Below are positions 38,201 through 48,533 of a stretch of DNA of 64,000 nt, piece after piece. Both the position numbers and the translations under genes were made by a program. Source of the DNA: Phenylobacterium sp. Lineage in GTDB: Bacteria > Pseudomonadota > Alphaproteobacteria > Caulobacterales > Caulobacteraceae. Under the pieces are notes generated by a model. The model was not told where the DNA came from. It worked only from the letters and a program-made list of their open reading frames with translations, and ran no database searches. The stretch covers positions 94,868 to 158,867 of the forward strand of contig NZ_JAUXVZ010000029.1 of NCBI RefSeq assembly GCF_030680185.1, written 5' to 3'. Every line of letters starts with the position of its first letter. Within the stretch, counting starts at the first letter, position 1.

Positions 38201-39761
38201 GGCGGAGTTCTTTTCGGACAGGTTTGGGCTTGGCGGGGGTCATCCCCTCCGAGGCCCAGAGATGCAGGGCGGCGTAGGCCCGCCAGGGACGCCAGGCCTC
38301 GGCGCGAGCGGCGAGTTGCTGGGCGGTGGGGCGCACCCCGTCGGGGCCGGTCAGGGCGCGCATCAGGCCGATGTCGCCGTGGGGGAAGGCGTCGGGCTCA
38401 CGCATCTGGCGAAGCGCGATGTACTGCGCCGTCCACTCCCCGATGCCGGGCAGGGCCTTCAGCCGCGCCACCGCCTCTTCCAGCGAGCCCCGAGGCGTAA
38501 AGAGCTGCGGATCGGCGGCCGCTGCAGCGGCCAGCCCCACCAGGGCGCGCGCCCGGGCCTGAGGCATGGGAAGACTGGCCGGATCGACCCGCGCCAGCGC
38601 CTCGGCGTTGGGAAACAGGTGTGTCAGGCCGGGCGACGCCAGGGTCGCCGGCAGCGGCTCCCCGTGCTCGGCCGCCAGCCGGCCGGCGATGTTGCGGGCG
38701 CCGACCACCGTGATCTGCTGGCCGAGCACCGCGCGCACCGCCAGTTCGAAGCCATCCCAGGCGCCCGGCGCCCTCAGGCCCGGCCGCTGCGCCACCAGGG
38801 GCGCCAGGGCGGGATCGCGAGACAGATGGGCGTTCACCAGGGCCGGATCGGCGCCCAGGTCGAACACGCGGCGCACCCGGGCGATCACCTGCGGCAGGGC
38901 CTGCAGCCGGGGGAACTGCGCCCCGACCTCCAGGGTCTCGCCGGGGCCAAGGACTATGCTCACCCGCCCGACATCGCCGCCGATCCGCAAGGTCCGCTCA
39001 TAGCGCCCCTGGTCCACCCGCTCGACGCCGGGAACCGCGCGCAGGGCCAGAAAGTCCAGCATGGCGTCCCAGTCGTAGGGCGCCCGATAGGCCAGGCGCA
39101 GGGTGACGGTCCCGCCACCCGCTCCGCTGACCTCGGGCCGCCGGGCCCGGCGCAGATCCCCCGGGGGGCGGGCGAACAGTTGCTGGAAGGTTTCGTTGAA
39201 CCGCCGCACGCTGCCGAAGCCCGCCGCCAGCGCCACCTCGCCCATGGGCAGGGCCGTGTCGTGGATCAGCTGCTTGGCCAGCAGCACCCGCCGGGTCTGG
39301 GCCACCGCCACCGGGGAAGCGCCCAGGTGGGTCTTGAACAACCGGCGGAGCTGACGGCCGCCGACCCCCAACCGGTCGCCCAGGGCTTCGACATCGCCCT
39401 CGTCCAGGGCGCCGTCTTCGATCAGGGCCAGGGCGCGGGCCACCGTGTTCGAACTACCCCGCCAGGAGCCGAGGTCGGGGGACGTCTCCGGCCGGCAGCG
39501 CAGGCAGGGGCGAAAGCCCGCCTCCTGGGCGGCGGCGGCCGAGGGATAAAAGCTCACATTGCGTCGAAGGGGCGTGCGCGCCGGACAGATCGGCCGGCAA
39601 TAGACCCCGGTGGAACGCACGCCCACGAAGATCTTCCCGTCCAGGCGGGCGTCGCGCATCGAAAAGGCGCGGTAGCAGGCGTCATCATCCAGATCCATGA
39701 CCGCGAGCATCGCGCCGACGCCACCCCCTGTCTCGCGGTTTTCGGACATGACGTCTGGCAA
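38181..39761 (-). CDS. Ada-AlkA fusion: DNA-3-methyladenine glycosylase II with Ada Zn and AraC HTH domains
   Basis: Ada Zn Cys motif (VYCRPICPA...PCLRCRPE), AraC HTH, AlkA HhH region (LKALPGIGEWTAQYIALRQMREPDAFPHGDIGL); exact start uncertain (39749 or 39698 possible). Confidence 0.92.
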   Translation of the reverse strand: MPDVMSENRETGGGVGAMLAVMDLDDDACYRAFSMRDARLDGKIFVGVRSTGVYCRPICPARTPLRRNVSFYPSAAAAQEAGFRPCLRCRPETSPDLGSWRGSSNTVARALALIEDGALDEGDVEALGDRLGVGGRQLRRLFKTHLGASPVAVAQTRRVLLAKQLIHDTALPMGEVALAAGFGSVRRFNETFQQLFARPPGDLRRARRPEVSGAGGGTVTLRLAYRAPYDWDAMLDFLALRAVPGVERVDQGRYERTLRIGGDVGRVSIVLGPGETLEVGAQFPRLQALPQVIARVRRVFDLGADPALVNAHLSRDPALAPLVAQRPGLRAPGAWDGFELAVRAVLGQQITVVGARNIAGRLAAEHGEPLPATLASPGLTHLFPNAEALARVDPASLPMPQARARALVGLAAAAAADPQLFTPRGSLEEAVARLKALPGIGEWTAQYIALRQMREPDAFPHGDIGLMRALTGPDGVRPTAQQLAARAEAWRPWRAYAALHLWASEGMTPAKPKPVRKELRHDQNAA

Positions 39762-39884
39762 GATGGCGGTTTTCGGCCGTCGTTCATGCCACGCCGGCTT
39801 GGGCGAACGCTGAAATCTCGAATCTTTTCAATTTTTATTAGGTGCGCTGCAGCAAAATCCAGGGCGCACTGAGGAGCCTTTGGG

Positions 39885-40700
39885 ATGGACGTCGTCGCCC
39901 GCAACAATCTGACATTCCGGGGACGCGGCCCGTCCACCTTTCTGTTCGCCCACGGATTTGGTTGCGATCAGAACATGTGGCGGCATGTGGCCTACGCCTT
40001 CGACCAGCAGGGCGTGGTGGGCCTGTTCGACCACGTGGGCGCGGGCCTCTCCGACACCAGCGCCTACGACCCTGAGAAGTACAGCTCCCTGCACGGCTAC
40101 GCCGCCGATGTGATCGAGATCTGCGACAGCCAGGGCCTGAAGGACGTCGTGTTTGTCGGCCATTCGGTCAGCGCCACCATCGGCGTGCTGGCGGCCGTGG
40201 CGCGGCCGGATCTGTTTTCGGCCCTCGTCCTGGTCTGTCCCTCGCCCCGCTACGCCAATACCGACACCTATTTCGGCGGCTTCGATGAGGCCGATATCGA
40301 TGAACTGCTGGACCTGATGGACAAGAACCATCTGGACTGGTCGGCCCTGATGGCGCCGGTCGTCATCGGCCAGGAGAATGGCTCGGAGTTGCAGGACGAG
40401 TGGCGCGACAGCGTCTGCCGGGCCGATCCGGAGATCGCCAAGGCCTTCGCCAACGTGACCTTCCGTTCCGATCACCGCGCCGACTATCGCAAGGTGACGA
40501 CGCCGACCCTGCTGATCGAGTGCAGCGACGACGCCTTGGCGCCGGCCGAGGTGGGCGCCTACGTCCAGGCGGCCATCGCCGGCAGCCAGCGCCATATCCT
40601 GAACGCCAGCGGCCACTGCCCACACATGAGCGCGCCCGCCGAGGTGATCAGCGCCATCAAGGCCTTCGTCGCCGACCAGGGGAGCCGCAGGGCCGCCTGA
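39885..40700 (+). CDS. RsbQ-like alpha/beta hydrolase
   Basis: FAHGFGCDQNMWRHVAYAFDQQ..LFDHVGAGLSD..YDPEKYSSLHGYAADVIEICDSQGLKDVVFVGHSVSATIG; catalytic S/D/H candidates in GHSVS, CSDDALAP, GHCPHMS. Confidence 0.9.
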   Translation: MDVVARNNLTFRGRGPSTFLFAHGFGCDQNMWRHVAYAFDQQGVVGLFDHVGAGLSDTSAYDPEKYSSLHGYAADVIEICDSQGLKDVVFVGHSVSATIGVLAAVARPDLFSALVLVCPSPRYANTDTYFGGFDEADIDELLDLMDKNHLDWSALMAPVVIGQENGSELQDEWRDSVCRADPEIAKAFANVTFRSDHRADYRKVTTPTLLIECSDDALAPAEVGAYVQAAIAGSQRHILNASGHCPHMSAPAEVISAIKAFVADQGSRRAA

Positions 40701-40704
40701 CCTC

Positions 40705-42294
40705 GTGACGCGTTCAACCTCCGCCGCCGAGGCCGATGACCTTCTCGACCTCCTCCCCTGCGGCCTGCTCCAGCTCAGCGCCGACTTAGAAATCCTGTCG
40801 GCCAACGCCTATTTCCTGGACCTGATCGGGGCCAGCCCGGCCGACCTCGAGGGCATGAAGCTGCATCGGCTGCTCAGCGTGGCCGGTCGCATCTTCCTGC
40901 AGACCCGTCTGCAGCAGGAATTGGCCCTGGCCGGCCGCCTGGAGGAGCTGGCCCTCGACATTATCCGCACCGATGGGGTCCGGGTGCCGGTCATGCTCAA
41001 CGCCGTGCAGCCGCCGGACGCCCACGGCCAGCCCGGCCCCATCCGCATCGCCCTGTGGCGCGCGGTCAGCAAGCGCGCCTATGAAGCCGAGGTCCCCAAG
41101 GCCAGGCTGGCCGCCCAGGAGGCGGTGCAGGTCAAGGCCGACTTCCTGGCCAATGTCAGCCACGAGATCCGCACGCCGCTCAATGGGGTGATCGCTGTCG
41201 CTGGCGTCCTGCGCCGCACGCCGCTGACCTCCGAGCAGCAGGAGATGGTCGATATGATCCAGTCCTCGGGCGCCATGCTCGAACGGCTGGTCTCCGACAT
41301 CCTTGACCTCTCCAAGGTGCAGGCCGGCGGCCTGACCCTCGAGGCCAGGCCCTTCGACCTCATGGACGAGATCGGCGGGGTGATCGACATGGCCCGCCTG
41401 CGCGCCCGGGAGAAGGGGATCGGCTTCCATCTGGACTGCGGCGAAGGGGTCGAGGGCCGCTATCTGGGCGATTCCGTGCGGCTCAAGCAGATCCTCGGAA
41501 ACCTGACCGCGAACGCCATCAAGTTCACCGAGCAGGGCGAGGTGCGTCTGGCCCTCGCGCGGACCGCGGACGGACGGATCGAGCTGCAGGTGAGCGACAC
41601 CGGCGTCGGCTTCGACGAGGAGGTGGGCGACACCCTGTTCCGCCGCTTCCAGCAGGCCGATTCCGGCATCACCCGACGCTTCGGCGGGACCGGCCTGGGA
41701 CTTTCGATCACCAAGGCCCTGGTCGATCTCATGGGCGGAACCATCACCGCCCGCTCACGCCCAGGCGAGGGCAGCCACTTTACGGCCACCCTGCCCCTGC
41801 CCCAGATCGAGACCGTCTTGGCCCCCTCGCGGGAGGCGCCCCCTCCAGCGCCCACCGACGTGTCGGCCAGTCCGCGGATTCTGCTGGTCGAGGACAACCC
41901 GACCAACCAGCGCGTGGTCCAGATGATCCTGGCGCCTTTCGACATCGACCTGACCATGGTCGAAAACGGCGCCCTCGGCGTGGAGGCCTGGCGCCGGGGC
42001 GCATTCGATCTGGTCCTGATGGACATGCAGATGCCGGTCATGGACGGGCTGACCGCGATCGCCGAAATCCGCAGGATCGAGCAGGTCGAACCTCATCGCG
42101 GCCGCACCCCTGTCGCCATGCTGAGCGCCAATGCGATGGAGCACCACCGGCAGGAGTCGATCCGGGCCGGCGCCGATCTGCACCTCTCCAAACCCATCAC
42201 GCCTGAGCGGTTGCTGGCCGGGATAGAACAGGCCCTGGCCCTTGCTGCGGCGCCGGTGGGGTCCCCGATAGAGACAGGCCAGGCCACCGCCTGA
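40705..42294 (+). CDS. PAS hybrid histidine kinase (PAS-HisKA-HATPase-REC)
   Basis: ANVSHEIRTPLNG; N box LTANAIKFT; FGGTGLGLSITKALV; REC ILLVEDNPTNQRVV...LVLMDMQMPVMDG; GTG start 4 nt after rsbQ-like stop. Confidence 0.93.
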   Translation: MTRSTSAAEADDLLDLLPCGLLQLSADLEILSANAYFLDLIGASPADLEGMKLHRLLSVAGRIFLQTRLQQELALAGRLEELALDIIRTDGVRVPVMLNAVQPPDAHGQPGPIRIALWRAVSKRAYEAEVPKARLAAQEAVQVKADFLANVSHEIRTPLNGVIAVAGVLRRTPLTSEQQEMVDMIQSSGAMLERLVSDILDLSKVQAGGLTLEARPFDLMDEIGGVIDMARLRAREKGIGFHLDCGEGVEGRYLGDSVRLKQILGNLTANAIKFTEQGEVRLALARTADGRIELQVSDTGVGFDEEVGDTLFRRFQQADSGITRRFGGTGLGLSITKALVDLMGGTITARSRPGEGSHFTATLPLPQIETVLAPSREAPPPAPTDVSASPRILLVEDNPTNQRVVQMILAPFDIDLTMVENGALGVEAWRRGAFDLVLMDMQMPVMDGLTAIAEIRRIEQVEPHRGRTPVAMLSANAMEHHRQESIRAGADLHLSKPITPERLLAGIEQALALAAAPVGSPIETGQATA

Positions 42295-42539
42295 CCGCCT
42301 CGGTCGTGCGCCGAACCGAGGCGACACTTGGGTTTCACCCAGATCGGGCGCCCGCCGTCATGGGATTGTGCGACGCACGCGCTAAGGATCGGGACTGGCC
42401 CGGAACTTGAACCGGAGGTTGAGCCTGCGCTTGCCTTGGGCGCCTTGGTCCCTTAACTGACCGGGAAAGGGCCAGTCTGCGTGTCGGGTGCAACCGACGG
42501 GCGGATTATTTTGAGCAATAGACGGATACTCTGGCCCAG

Positions 42540-43523
42540 ATGACCCCCATGCAAGGTTCGACTGTCATGGACGCCCGCCAAGCCGAGGCCGCCAAAGGCG
42601 CCCTCACGCCCGGCCTTTCCGCCGAAACTCTCACTCACCTTCAGCGGCTGGAGGCGGAGAGTATTCACATCATGCGAGAGGTGGCCGCCGAGGCGGAGCG
42701 GCCGGTGATGCTGTACTCCATCGGCAAGGACTCCGCGGTGATGCTTCACCTGGCGGCCAAGGCCTTCTACCCGTCCAAGCCGCCCTTCCCGCTGATGCAT
42801 GTGGACACCACCTGGAAGTTCCAGGCGATGTACGAAATGCGCGAGCGCATGGCCAAGTCCCTGGGCTTCGACCTGATCGTGCACAAGAATCCGGAAGCCG
42901 TGGAGCGGGGCATCAATCCCTTCGACCACGGCTCGGCCCTGCACACCGACATGTGGAAGACCGAAGGCCTGAAGCAGGCCATGGACAAGTACGGCTTCGA
43001 CGCGGCCTTCGGCGGCGCCCGCCGCGACGAGGAAAAGTCCCGCGCGAAGGAACGCGTCTTCTCCTTCCGCTCGGCGCAGCATCGCTGGGACCCCAAGAAC
43101 CAGCGGCCTGAGCTCTGGAACCTCTACAACGCGCGCAAGGCCCAGGGCGAAAGCATCCGGGTCTTCCCGATCTCCAACTGGACGGAGTTGGACATCTGGC
43201 AATACATCCACCTGGAGAACATCCCCATCGTGCCCCTCTACTTCTCGGCCGAGCGGCCGGTGGTGGAGCGCGACGGCGCCCTGATCATGGTCGATGACGA
43301 CCGCATGCCGCTTCGTCCGGGCGAGACCCCGATGATGAAATCGGTGCGGTTCCGCACGCTCGGCTGCTACCCGCTGACCGGCGCCGTCGAGAGCACCGCG
43401 GCGACCCTGCCCGAGATCATCCAGGAAATGCTTCTCACCACCACGTCCGAGCGCCAGGGCCGCGTGATCGATCACGACCAGGCCGCCTCGATGGAGAAGA
43501 AGAAGCAAGAGGGCTACTTCTGA
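42540..43523 (+). CDS. cysD: Sulfate adenylyltransferase subunit 2
   Basis: [48 protein letters not shown]. Confidence 0.97.
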   Translation: MTPMQGSTVMDARQAEAAKGALTPGLSAETLTHLQRLEAESIHIMREVAAEAERPVMLYSIGKDSAVMLHLAAKAFYPSKPPFPLMHVDTTWKFQAMYEMRERMAKSLGFDLIVHKNPEAVERGINPFDHGSALHTDMWKTEGLKQAMDKYGFDAAFGGARRDEEKSRAKERVFSFRSAQHRWDPKNQRPELWNLYNARKAQGESIRVFPISNWTELDIWQYIHLENIPIVPLYFSAERPVVERDGALIMVDDDRMPLRPGETPMMKSVRFRTLGCYPLTGAVESTAATLPEIIQEMLLTTTSERQGRVIDHDQAASMEKKKQEGYF

Positions 43524-45412
43524 TGTCGCACCAGTCCGCACTCATCGCCGAAGACATCGAAGCCTATCTCAAGGCTCACGAGCACAAGAGCCTGCTGCGC
43601 TTCCTGACCTGCGGCTCGGTGGACGACGGCAAGTCCACCCTGATCGGCCGCCTGCTCTACGACTCGAAGATGATCTTCGAAGACCAGATGGCCGCTCTGG
43701 AGGCCGACTCCAAGAAGGTCGGCACCCAAGGGGGCGAGATCGACTTCGCCCTGCTGGTGGACGGTCTGGCCGCTGAACGCGAGCAAGGCATCACCATCGA
43801 TGTCGCCTACCGCTTCTTCTCCACCGATACGCGCAAGTTCATCGTCGCCGACACCCCTGGCCACGAGCAGTACACCCGCAACATGGTCACCGGCGCCTCG
43901 ACGGCGGACGCGGCCATCATCCTGATCGATGCGCGCAAGGGCGTGCTGACCCAGACGCGGCGGCACTCCTATCTCGTCTCGCTGCTGGGCATCCGCCACG
44001 TGGTCCTGGCCATCAACAAGATGGACCTGGTGGGCTGGAGCCAGGAGGTGTTCGACTCCATCCTGGCCGAGTATCACGACTTCGCCGCCCAGATCGGGAT
44101 CAAGGCCTTCACCGCCATCCCCATGTCGGCGCTGAAGGGCGACAACATCACCGAGCCCAGCGACAAGGCGCCCTGGTACAAGGGCCCGCCCCTGCTGCCG
44201 CACCTCGAATCTCTCGATGTCGAGGACGACCTGCGGGAAAAGCCCTTCCGCATGCCGATCCAATGGGTGAACCGCCCGGACCTGGACTTCCGCGGCTTCT
44301 CCGGCCTGATCGCCACCGGAACCATCACCCCTGGCGACCGGGTCAAGGTGTTGCCGTCCGGCCGCGAAAGCACCGTGGCGCGCATCGTCACCATGACCGG
44401 CGACCTGCCCCGCGCGGTGGCTGGCCAGTCGGTGACCATCACGCTGACCGATGAGATCGACATCAGCCGCGGCGACGTGCTGTCCATCGCCGGCCAGCCG
44501 CCGGAAGTCGCCGACCAGTTCGAGGCGACCATCGTCTGGATGGATGACGAGGGCATGCTGCCCGGCCGTCCCTATCTGATGAAGATCGGCACGCGCATCG
44601 TCGGCGCCAGCATCACCGAGCCCAAGTACAAGGTGAATGTGAACACCCTCGAACACCTGGCCGCCAAGCGGCTGGAGCTGAACGAGATCGGCGTCTGCAA
44701 CCTGTCGCTGGACGCCCCCATCGCCTTTGACGCCTACCAGGACAACCACACCCTGGGCGGCTTCATCCTGGTGGACCGGATCTCCAACCGGACCGTGGGC
44801 GCGGGCATGCTGCACTTCGCGCTCCGCCGCAGCCAGAATATCCACTGGCAGGCGCTGGACGTGTCCAAGGCCTCTCGCGCCGCGCAGAAGGGCCAGAAGG
44901 GCCGCGTGGTCTGGCTCACCGGTCTCTCGGGCGCCGGCAAGTCGACCATCGCCAACCTGGTCGAAAAGCGCATGCAGGCCGTCGGCCTCCACACCTATCT
45001 GCTCGACGGCGACAATGTCCGCCACGGCCTGAACAAGGATCTGGGCTTCACCGAGGAGGACCGGGTGGAGAACATCCGCCGGGTGGCCGAGGTCTCCAAG
45101 CTGATGGTCGATGCAGGACTGATCGTGCTGGTCTCCTTCATCTCGCCCTTCCGGGCCGAGCGCCGGATGGCCCGCGAGCTGATGGAGGACGGCGAGTTCG
45201 TCGAGGTCTATGTCGCCACCCCGCTGGCGGTGGCCGAGCAGCGCGACGTCAAGGGCCTCTACGCCAAGGCCCGGGCCGGCGAGCTGAAGAACTTCACCGG
45301 CATCGACTCCCCTTACGAGGAGCCGGAACACGCCGAGATCACCGTCGACACCACCACCCTGTCGCCCGAACAGGCGGCCGAGGAAATCGTCGCCTGGCTG
45401 GCCAAGAACTAG
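43523..45412 (+). CDS. cysNC: Bifunctional sulfate adenylyltransferase subunit 1 / adenylylsulfate kinase
   Basis: GTPase [28 protein letters not shown] kinase [18 protein letters not shown]. Confidence 0.97.
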   Translation: MSHQSALIAEDIEAYLKAHEHKSLLRFLTCGSVDDGKSTLIGRLLYDSKMIFEDQMAALEADSKKVGTQGGEIDFALLVDGLAAEREQGITIDVAYRFFSTDTRKFIVADTPGHEQYTRNMVTGASTADAAIILIDARKGVLTQTRRHSYLVSLLGIRHVVLAINKMDLVGWSQEVFDSILAEYHDFAAQIGIKAFTAIPMSALKGDNITEPSDKAPWYKGPPLLPHLESLDVEDDLREKPFRMPIQWVNRPDLDFRGFSGLIATGTITPGDRVKVLPSGRESTVARIVTMTGDLPRAVAGQSVTITLTDEIDISRGDVLSIAGQPPEVADQFEATIVWMDDEGMLPGRPYLMKIGTRIVGASITEPKYKVNVNTLEHLAAKRLELNEIGVCNLSLDAPIAFDAYQDNHTLGGFILVDRISNRTVGAGMLHFALRRSQNIHWQALDVSKASRAAQKGQKGRVVWLTGLSGAGKSTIANLVEKRMQAVGLHTYLLDGDNVRHGLNKDLGFTEEDRVENIRRVAEVSKLMVDAGLIVLVSFISPFRAERRMARELMEDGEFVEVYVATPLAVAEQRDVKGLYAKARAGELKNFTGIDSPYEEPEHAEITVDTTTLSPEQAAEEIVAWLAKN

Positions 45413-45436
45413 GGTCAGGACGAAGCAGACGACAGA

Positions 45437-45470
45437 AGGGCCGGCGCCGCAGGGCGCCCGGCCCTTTTTC
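45437..45470 (+). terminator. Rho-independent terminator after cysNC
   Basis: AGGGCCGGCGCC-gca-GGGCGCCCGGCCCTTTTTC, GC stem with one bulge plus U tract. Confidence 0.9.
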
Positions 45471-45536
45471 GTTTTGGGCGCCGTCTGCGATGCGTCGGGC
45501 TTGACTCCTGTCCGGGTCGTCGCAAAACTTAAGTGA

Positions 45537-45884
45537 ATGCTACAGCATCAAGACAGCCCCCTCGACCTCGCCTTCCAGGCGCTCGCCGATCCCGGCCGCC
45601 GGGCCATGGTCGAACGCCTGAGTCTTGGCCCCGCCTCGGTGAGCGAGCTGGCCGAACCCCTGCCCATGACCCTGTCAGCGGTAGTCCAGCACCTGAAGAT
45701 CCTGGAGGCCGCAGGCCTGGTGACGACAAAGAAGGTCGGCCGGGTGCGCACCTGCGCCCTGAAGGGCGAGGCCATGGCCAGGGTCGAGCACTGGATCGCC
45801 GAGCGCCGGCGGTTCTGGACGCAGCAGTATGACCAGCTTGAGGCCTACCTGGCCAACACCGCCCCCAAGACGAGGGACCCATGA
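45537..45884 (+). CDS. ArsR-family transcriptional regulator
   Basis: DPGRRAMVERLSLGPASVSELAEPLPMTLSAVVQHLKILEAAGLVTTKKVGRVRTC. Confidence 0.92.
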   Translation: MLQHQDSPLDLAFQALADPGRRAMVERLSLGPASVSELAEPLPMTLSAVVQHLKILEAAGLVTTKKVGRVRTCALKGEAMARVEHWIAERRRFWTQQYDQLEAYLANTAPKTRDP

Positions 45885-46360
45885 CGATCACCCATCACAC
45901 CTTCACGCTGGAGCGGCGGCTGAACGCCACGCCGGCCCGGGTCTTCGCCGCCTATGCGACCCTTGAGGCCAAGAGCGCCTGGTTCGGGGCGATCGCCGAC
46001 ATCGAAACCCTGGACCGCGACTTCGATTTCCGGGTGGGCGGCAGGGAGCGCTTCCATGCCCGTTGGCCCGGCGGACGGGTCAGCGACTTCCAGGCCATCT
46101 ATCACGACATCGTCGAGGCCCAGCGGATCATCCTGGTCTACGACATGTTCCTGAACGGTGAGAAGCTGTCGGTCTCCCTCCAGACGCTGGAGTTCCACAA
46201 GGAAGACGTCGGGACCCGGCTGATCCACACCGAACAGGGCGCCTATCTGATTGGCGGCCCGGAGGCGGCGCAGGGCCGCGAACATGGCACGGCCTGGGGC
46301 CTCGACAATCTCGCAGCCCTGATCGAAGGGCGCGCCCCGGAGCCCCTGGCTCCCACCTGA
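45881..46360 (+). CDS. SRPBCC/AHSA1-family protein
   Basis: FTLERRLNATPARVFAAYATLEAKSAWFG; typical partner of ArsR regulators. Confidence 0.88.
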   Translation: MTITHHTFTLERRLNATPARVFAAYATLEAKSAWFGAIADIETLDRDFDFRVGGRERFHARWPGGRVSDFQAIYHDIVEAQRIILVYDMFLNGEKLSVSLQTLEFHKEDVGTRLIHTEQGAYLIGGPEAAQGREHGTAWGLDNLAALIEGRAPEPLAPT

Positions 46361-46450
46361 GCGCTGTCCGCGCGGCGGGACAGCTTCACCAGAAATTTAG
46401 GCTGGCAGGACCACGGTCGGGCTCACGTTCCATCAGCGGACACCGCAGAC

Positions 46451-47869
46451 ATGGCTCCACATCGGTTCGGCGCGGGATGGGACCGGTTGCGGCGGCCTGT
46501 CTGGCTGTATGATCCGCGGACCGGACAGAAGCCCTACGCCAATCCGGCCGCCCTCTCCCTTTGGGGGGCGGAGAGCCTTGCGGCCCTGGCCGACCGCGAC
46601 TTCTCGGCGCAATCGCCGGCCATGAAGACCCGCATTCAGCGGCTTGTGGAGCAGACCGCCCAGGGCGCGGCGGTGAGCGAGCGCTGGGTGTTCTTCCCGC
46701 ACGGCCAGCCGGTCACGACCCAGGCGGTTGTCTCAATGTTCGTCGATGACGACGGCCAGGCGTTGCTGCTGTTTGAAGCCACGGTTGAGGATGTCCCCGT
46801 CGAGGAGCGGCGGGCCGCCGAGGCCCTGCGGCACGCCTCCACCCTGATCAGCCTGTTCGACATCGATGGAACGAGGCTCTTTTCCAATCCTGCCGCCTTC
46901 CGCGCCTATGGCGACATGGAGGGTGATTTCGCCGCCCGCTTCGCTGTGCCCGAAGAAGGCCAGGCCATGCTCACGGCCGCGGCCGAGGGCTCGGTCTCAG
47001 AACTGCGCGCGGTGATCACCCGGGACGGCCCACGTTGGCACCATATGGGCGCCCGGCCGGTGCCAGACCCTGTGACCGGGCGCACCTGCATCCTGCTGGA
47101 CGAGCAGGATGTGACGCTCCGGGTCGAGGCTGAGATCGCCAGGAGCGCGGCCGAGCAGAAGGCCAGCATGGCCGAGGCCCGGCAACAGTTCCTGACCGAG
47201 ATGTCCCATGAGCTCCGCACGCCCCTGAACGCCGTGATCGGCTTCTCCCGGCTGCTGGCGGACGCCGATTTGCCCACCGCCGCCAGCGATCAGGCCCTTC
47301 GGATCCACGGCGCAGGCCTTGGGCTGCTGGAGGTGGTCAACCAGATGATCGCAGACCCCCTGGGCCAAACGGTTCAGCCCCTGCCGCACCCCGCGGCGTC
47401 CGCTGACATCCCCGGGGAGGAGGCCGAACAGGGCCTCTCCAACGGCGGCGAAACGGGTCTGCGAGCCCTCTATGTGGACGACAATGAAAGCAACCGCACC
47501 CTGGTCCAAGCCATGTTCGCCACCATGGGCTTCGTCTGCGAGACGGCTGTCGACGGCCGCGCCGGCGTCGAGGCGGCGAAGTCCGGGGACTGGGACGTCA
47601 TCCTGATGGACATCCAGATGCCTGTGATGGACGGGGTGACGGCGACGCGGATGATCCGGGCGCTGGAGGGCGCTGCGGCGTCCACCCCCATCATCGCCGT
47701 GACCGCCAATACGCTGCCTGATCAGATTCAGACCTATGTCGAGGCCGGGATGGACGATTGCGTCGCCAAGCCGATCAACATGGTCGAGCTGCTGACCAAG
47801 GTCTCACACTGGGCGCAAGGGTGCTGGCGCGAGACGGCCTTGGCGGGACCGACCGCCACGGCGTCCTGA
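46451..47869 (+). CDS. PAS-PAS-DHp-REC sensor protein lacking a recognisable HATPase_c domain
   Basis: DHp motif FLTEMSHELRTPLNAVIGF followed after about 90 aa by REC LYVDDNESNRTLVQAMF...VILMDIQMPVMDG; no N/G1/G2 boxes between. Confidence 0.85.
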   Translation: MAPHRFGAGWDRLRRPVWLYDPRTGQKPYANPAALSLWGAESLAALADRDFSAQSPAMKTRIQRLVEQTAQGAAVSERWVFFPHGQPVTTQAVVSMFVDDDGQALLLFEATVEDVPVEERRAAEALRHASTLISLFDIDGTRLFSNPAAFRAYGDMEGDFAARFAVPEEGQAMLTAAAEGSVSELRAVITRDGPRWHHMGARPVPDPVTGRTCILLDEQDVTLRVEAEIARSAAEQKASMAEARQQFLTEMSHELRTPLNAVIGFSRLLADADLPTAASDQALRIHGAGLGLLEVVNQMIADPLGQTVQPLPHPAASADIPGEEAEQGLSNGGETGLRALYVDDNESNRTLVQAMFATMGFVCETAVDGRAGVEAAKSGDWDVILMDIQMPVMDGVTATRMIRALEGAAASTPIIAVTANTLPDQIQTYVEAGMDDCVAKPINMVELLTKVSHWAQGCWRETALAGPTATAS

Positions 47870-47893
47870 TCCCGGCTCTTCCGCCGTCCGCCT

Positions 47894-48361
47894 TTAGCCC
47901 CTGACCTCCCACGCCTCCGTGTCGTGGTCGGGGTGCTGGTAGGACACGATGCCCGCCAGGTAGACCGCCGCCTTAGGCTCCTCCACAGGGTGGACCGGCA
48001 GGCTCGCAAGGTCGTCGAGCTCAGCGACCTGCGCCGGCGAGGCCAGTTGCTCGGTCAACCGCGCCTCGGCGGGTCGGTCCAGGGCGCCGATGGCCAGGCT
48101 GACATGCCCCTCTCCATATTCGAAGGTCAGCGGCGTGCCGCAATCGCTACAGAATCCGCGGCGGACCTTGTTGGAGCTCTGGAAGCGCTTGGGCTCGCCA
48201 CGGGTCCAGACCAGGGCCTCGAACGGCGCCCCCACATAGGGCCCGAACAACCCGCCCGTCGCCTTCTGGCACATGCGGCAATGGCAGATGGAGCCCTCGC
48301 CGAGCTCACCCTCTACGCGGAACCGCACGGCCCCGCACTGGCATCCGCCGGTCATGGTCAT
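47894..48361 (-). CDS. GFA family (glutathione-dependent formaldehyde-activating-like) protein
   Basis: GGCQCGAVRFRVEGELGEGSICHCRMCQKATGG..GFCSDCGTPLTF Zn-binding Cys pattern. Confidence 0.92.
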   Translation of the reverse strand: MTMTGGCQCGAVRFRVEGELGEGSICHCRMCQKATGGLFGPYVGAPFEALVWTRGEPKRFQSSNKVRRGFCSDCGTPLTFEYGEGHVSLAIGALDRPAEARLTEQLASPAQVAELDDLASLPVHPVEEPKAAVYLAGIVSYQHPDHDTEAWEVRG

Positions 48362-48533
48362 CGGGACGCCTCTCTACCCCAAGGGCTTCAGACCCGATGG
48401 TGGCATAACAGCCCCGGACGTCAACGCCACCGCCTCGCTTGCGCCGTGATCGCGACGGATATGGCGGGGTCGTGCGTGACAGCTTCATGGGCGGTCTCCC
48501 CGCCGCCCGGGTCAGCATCAGGAATTAAGTGCT

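Noticed and set aside
38133-39872. 579-aa plus-strand ORF
   Set aside because: Antisense to ada-alkA; no domain.
43514-45331. 605-aa minus-strand ORF
   Set aside because: Antisense to cysNC, which is unambiguous.
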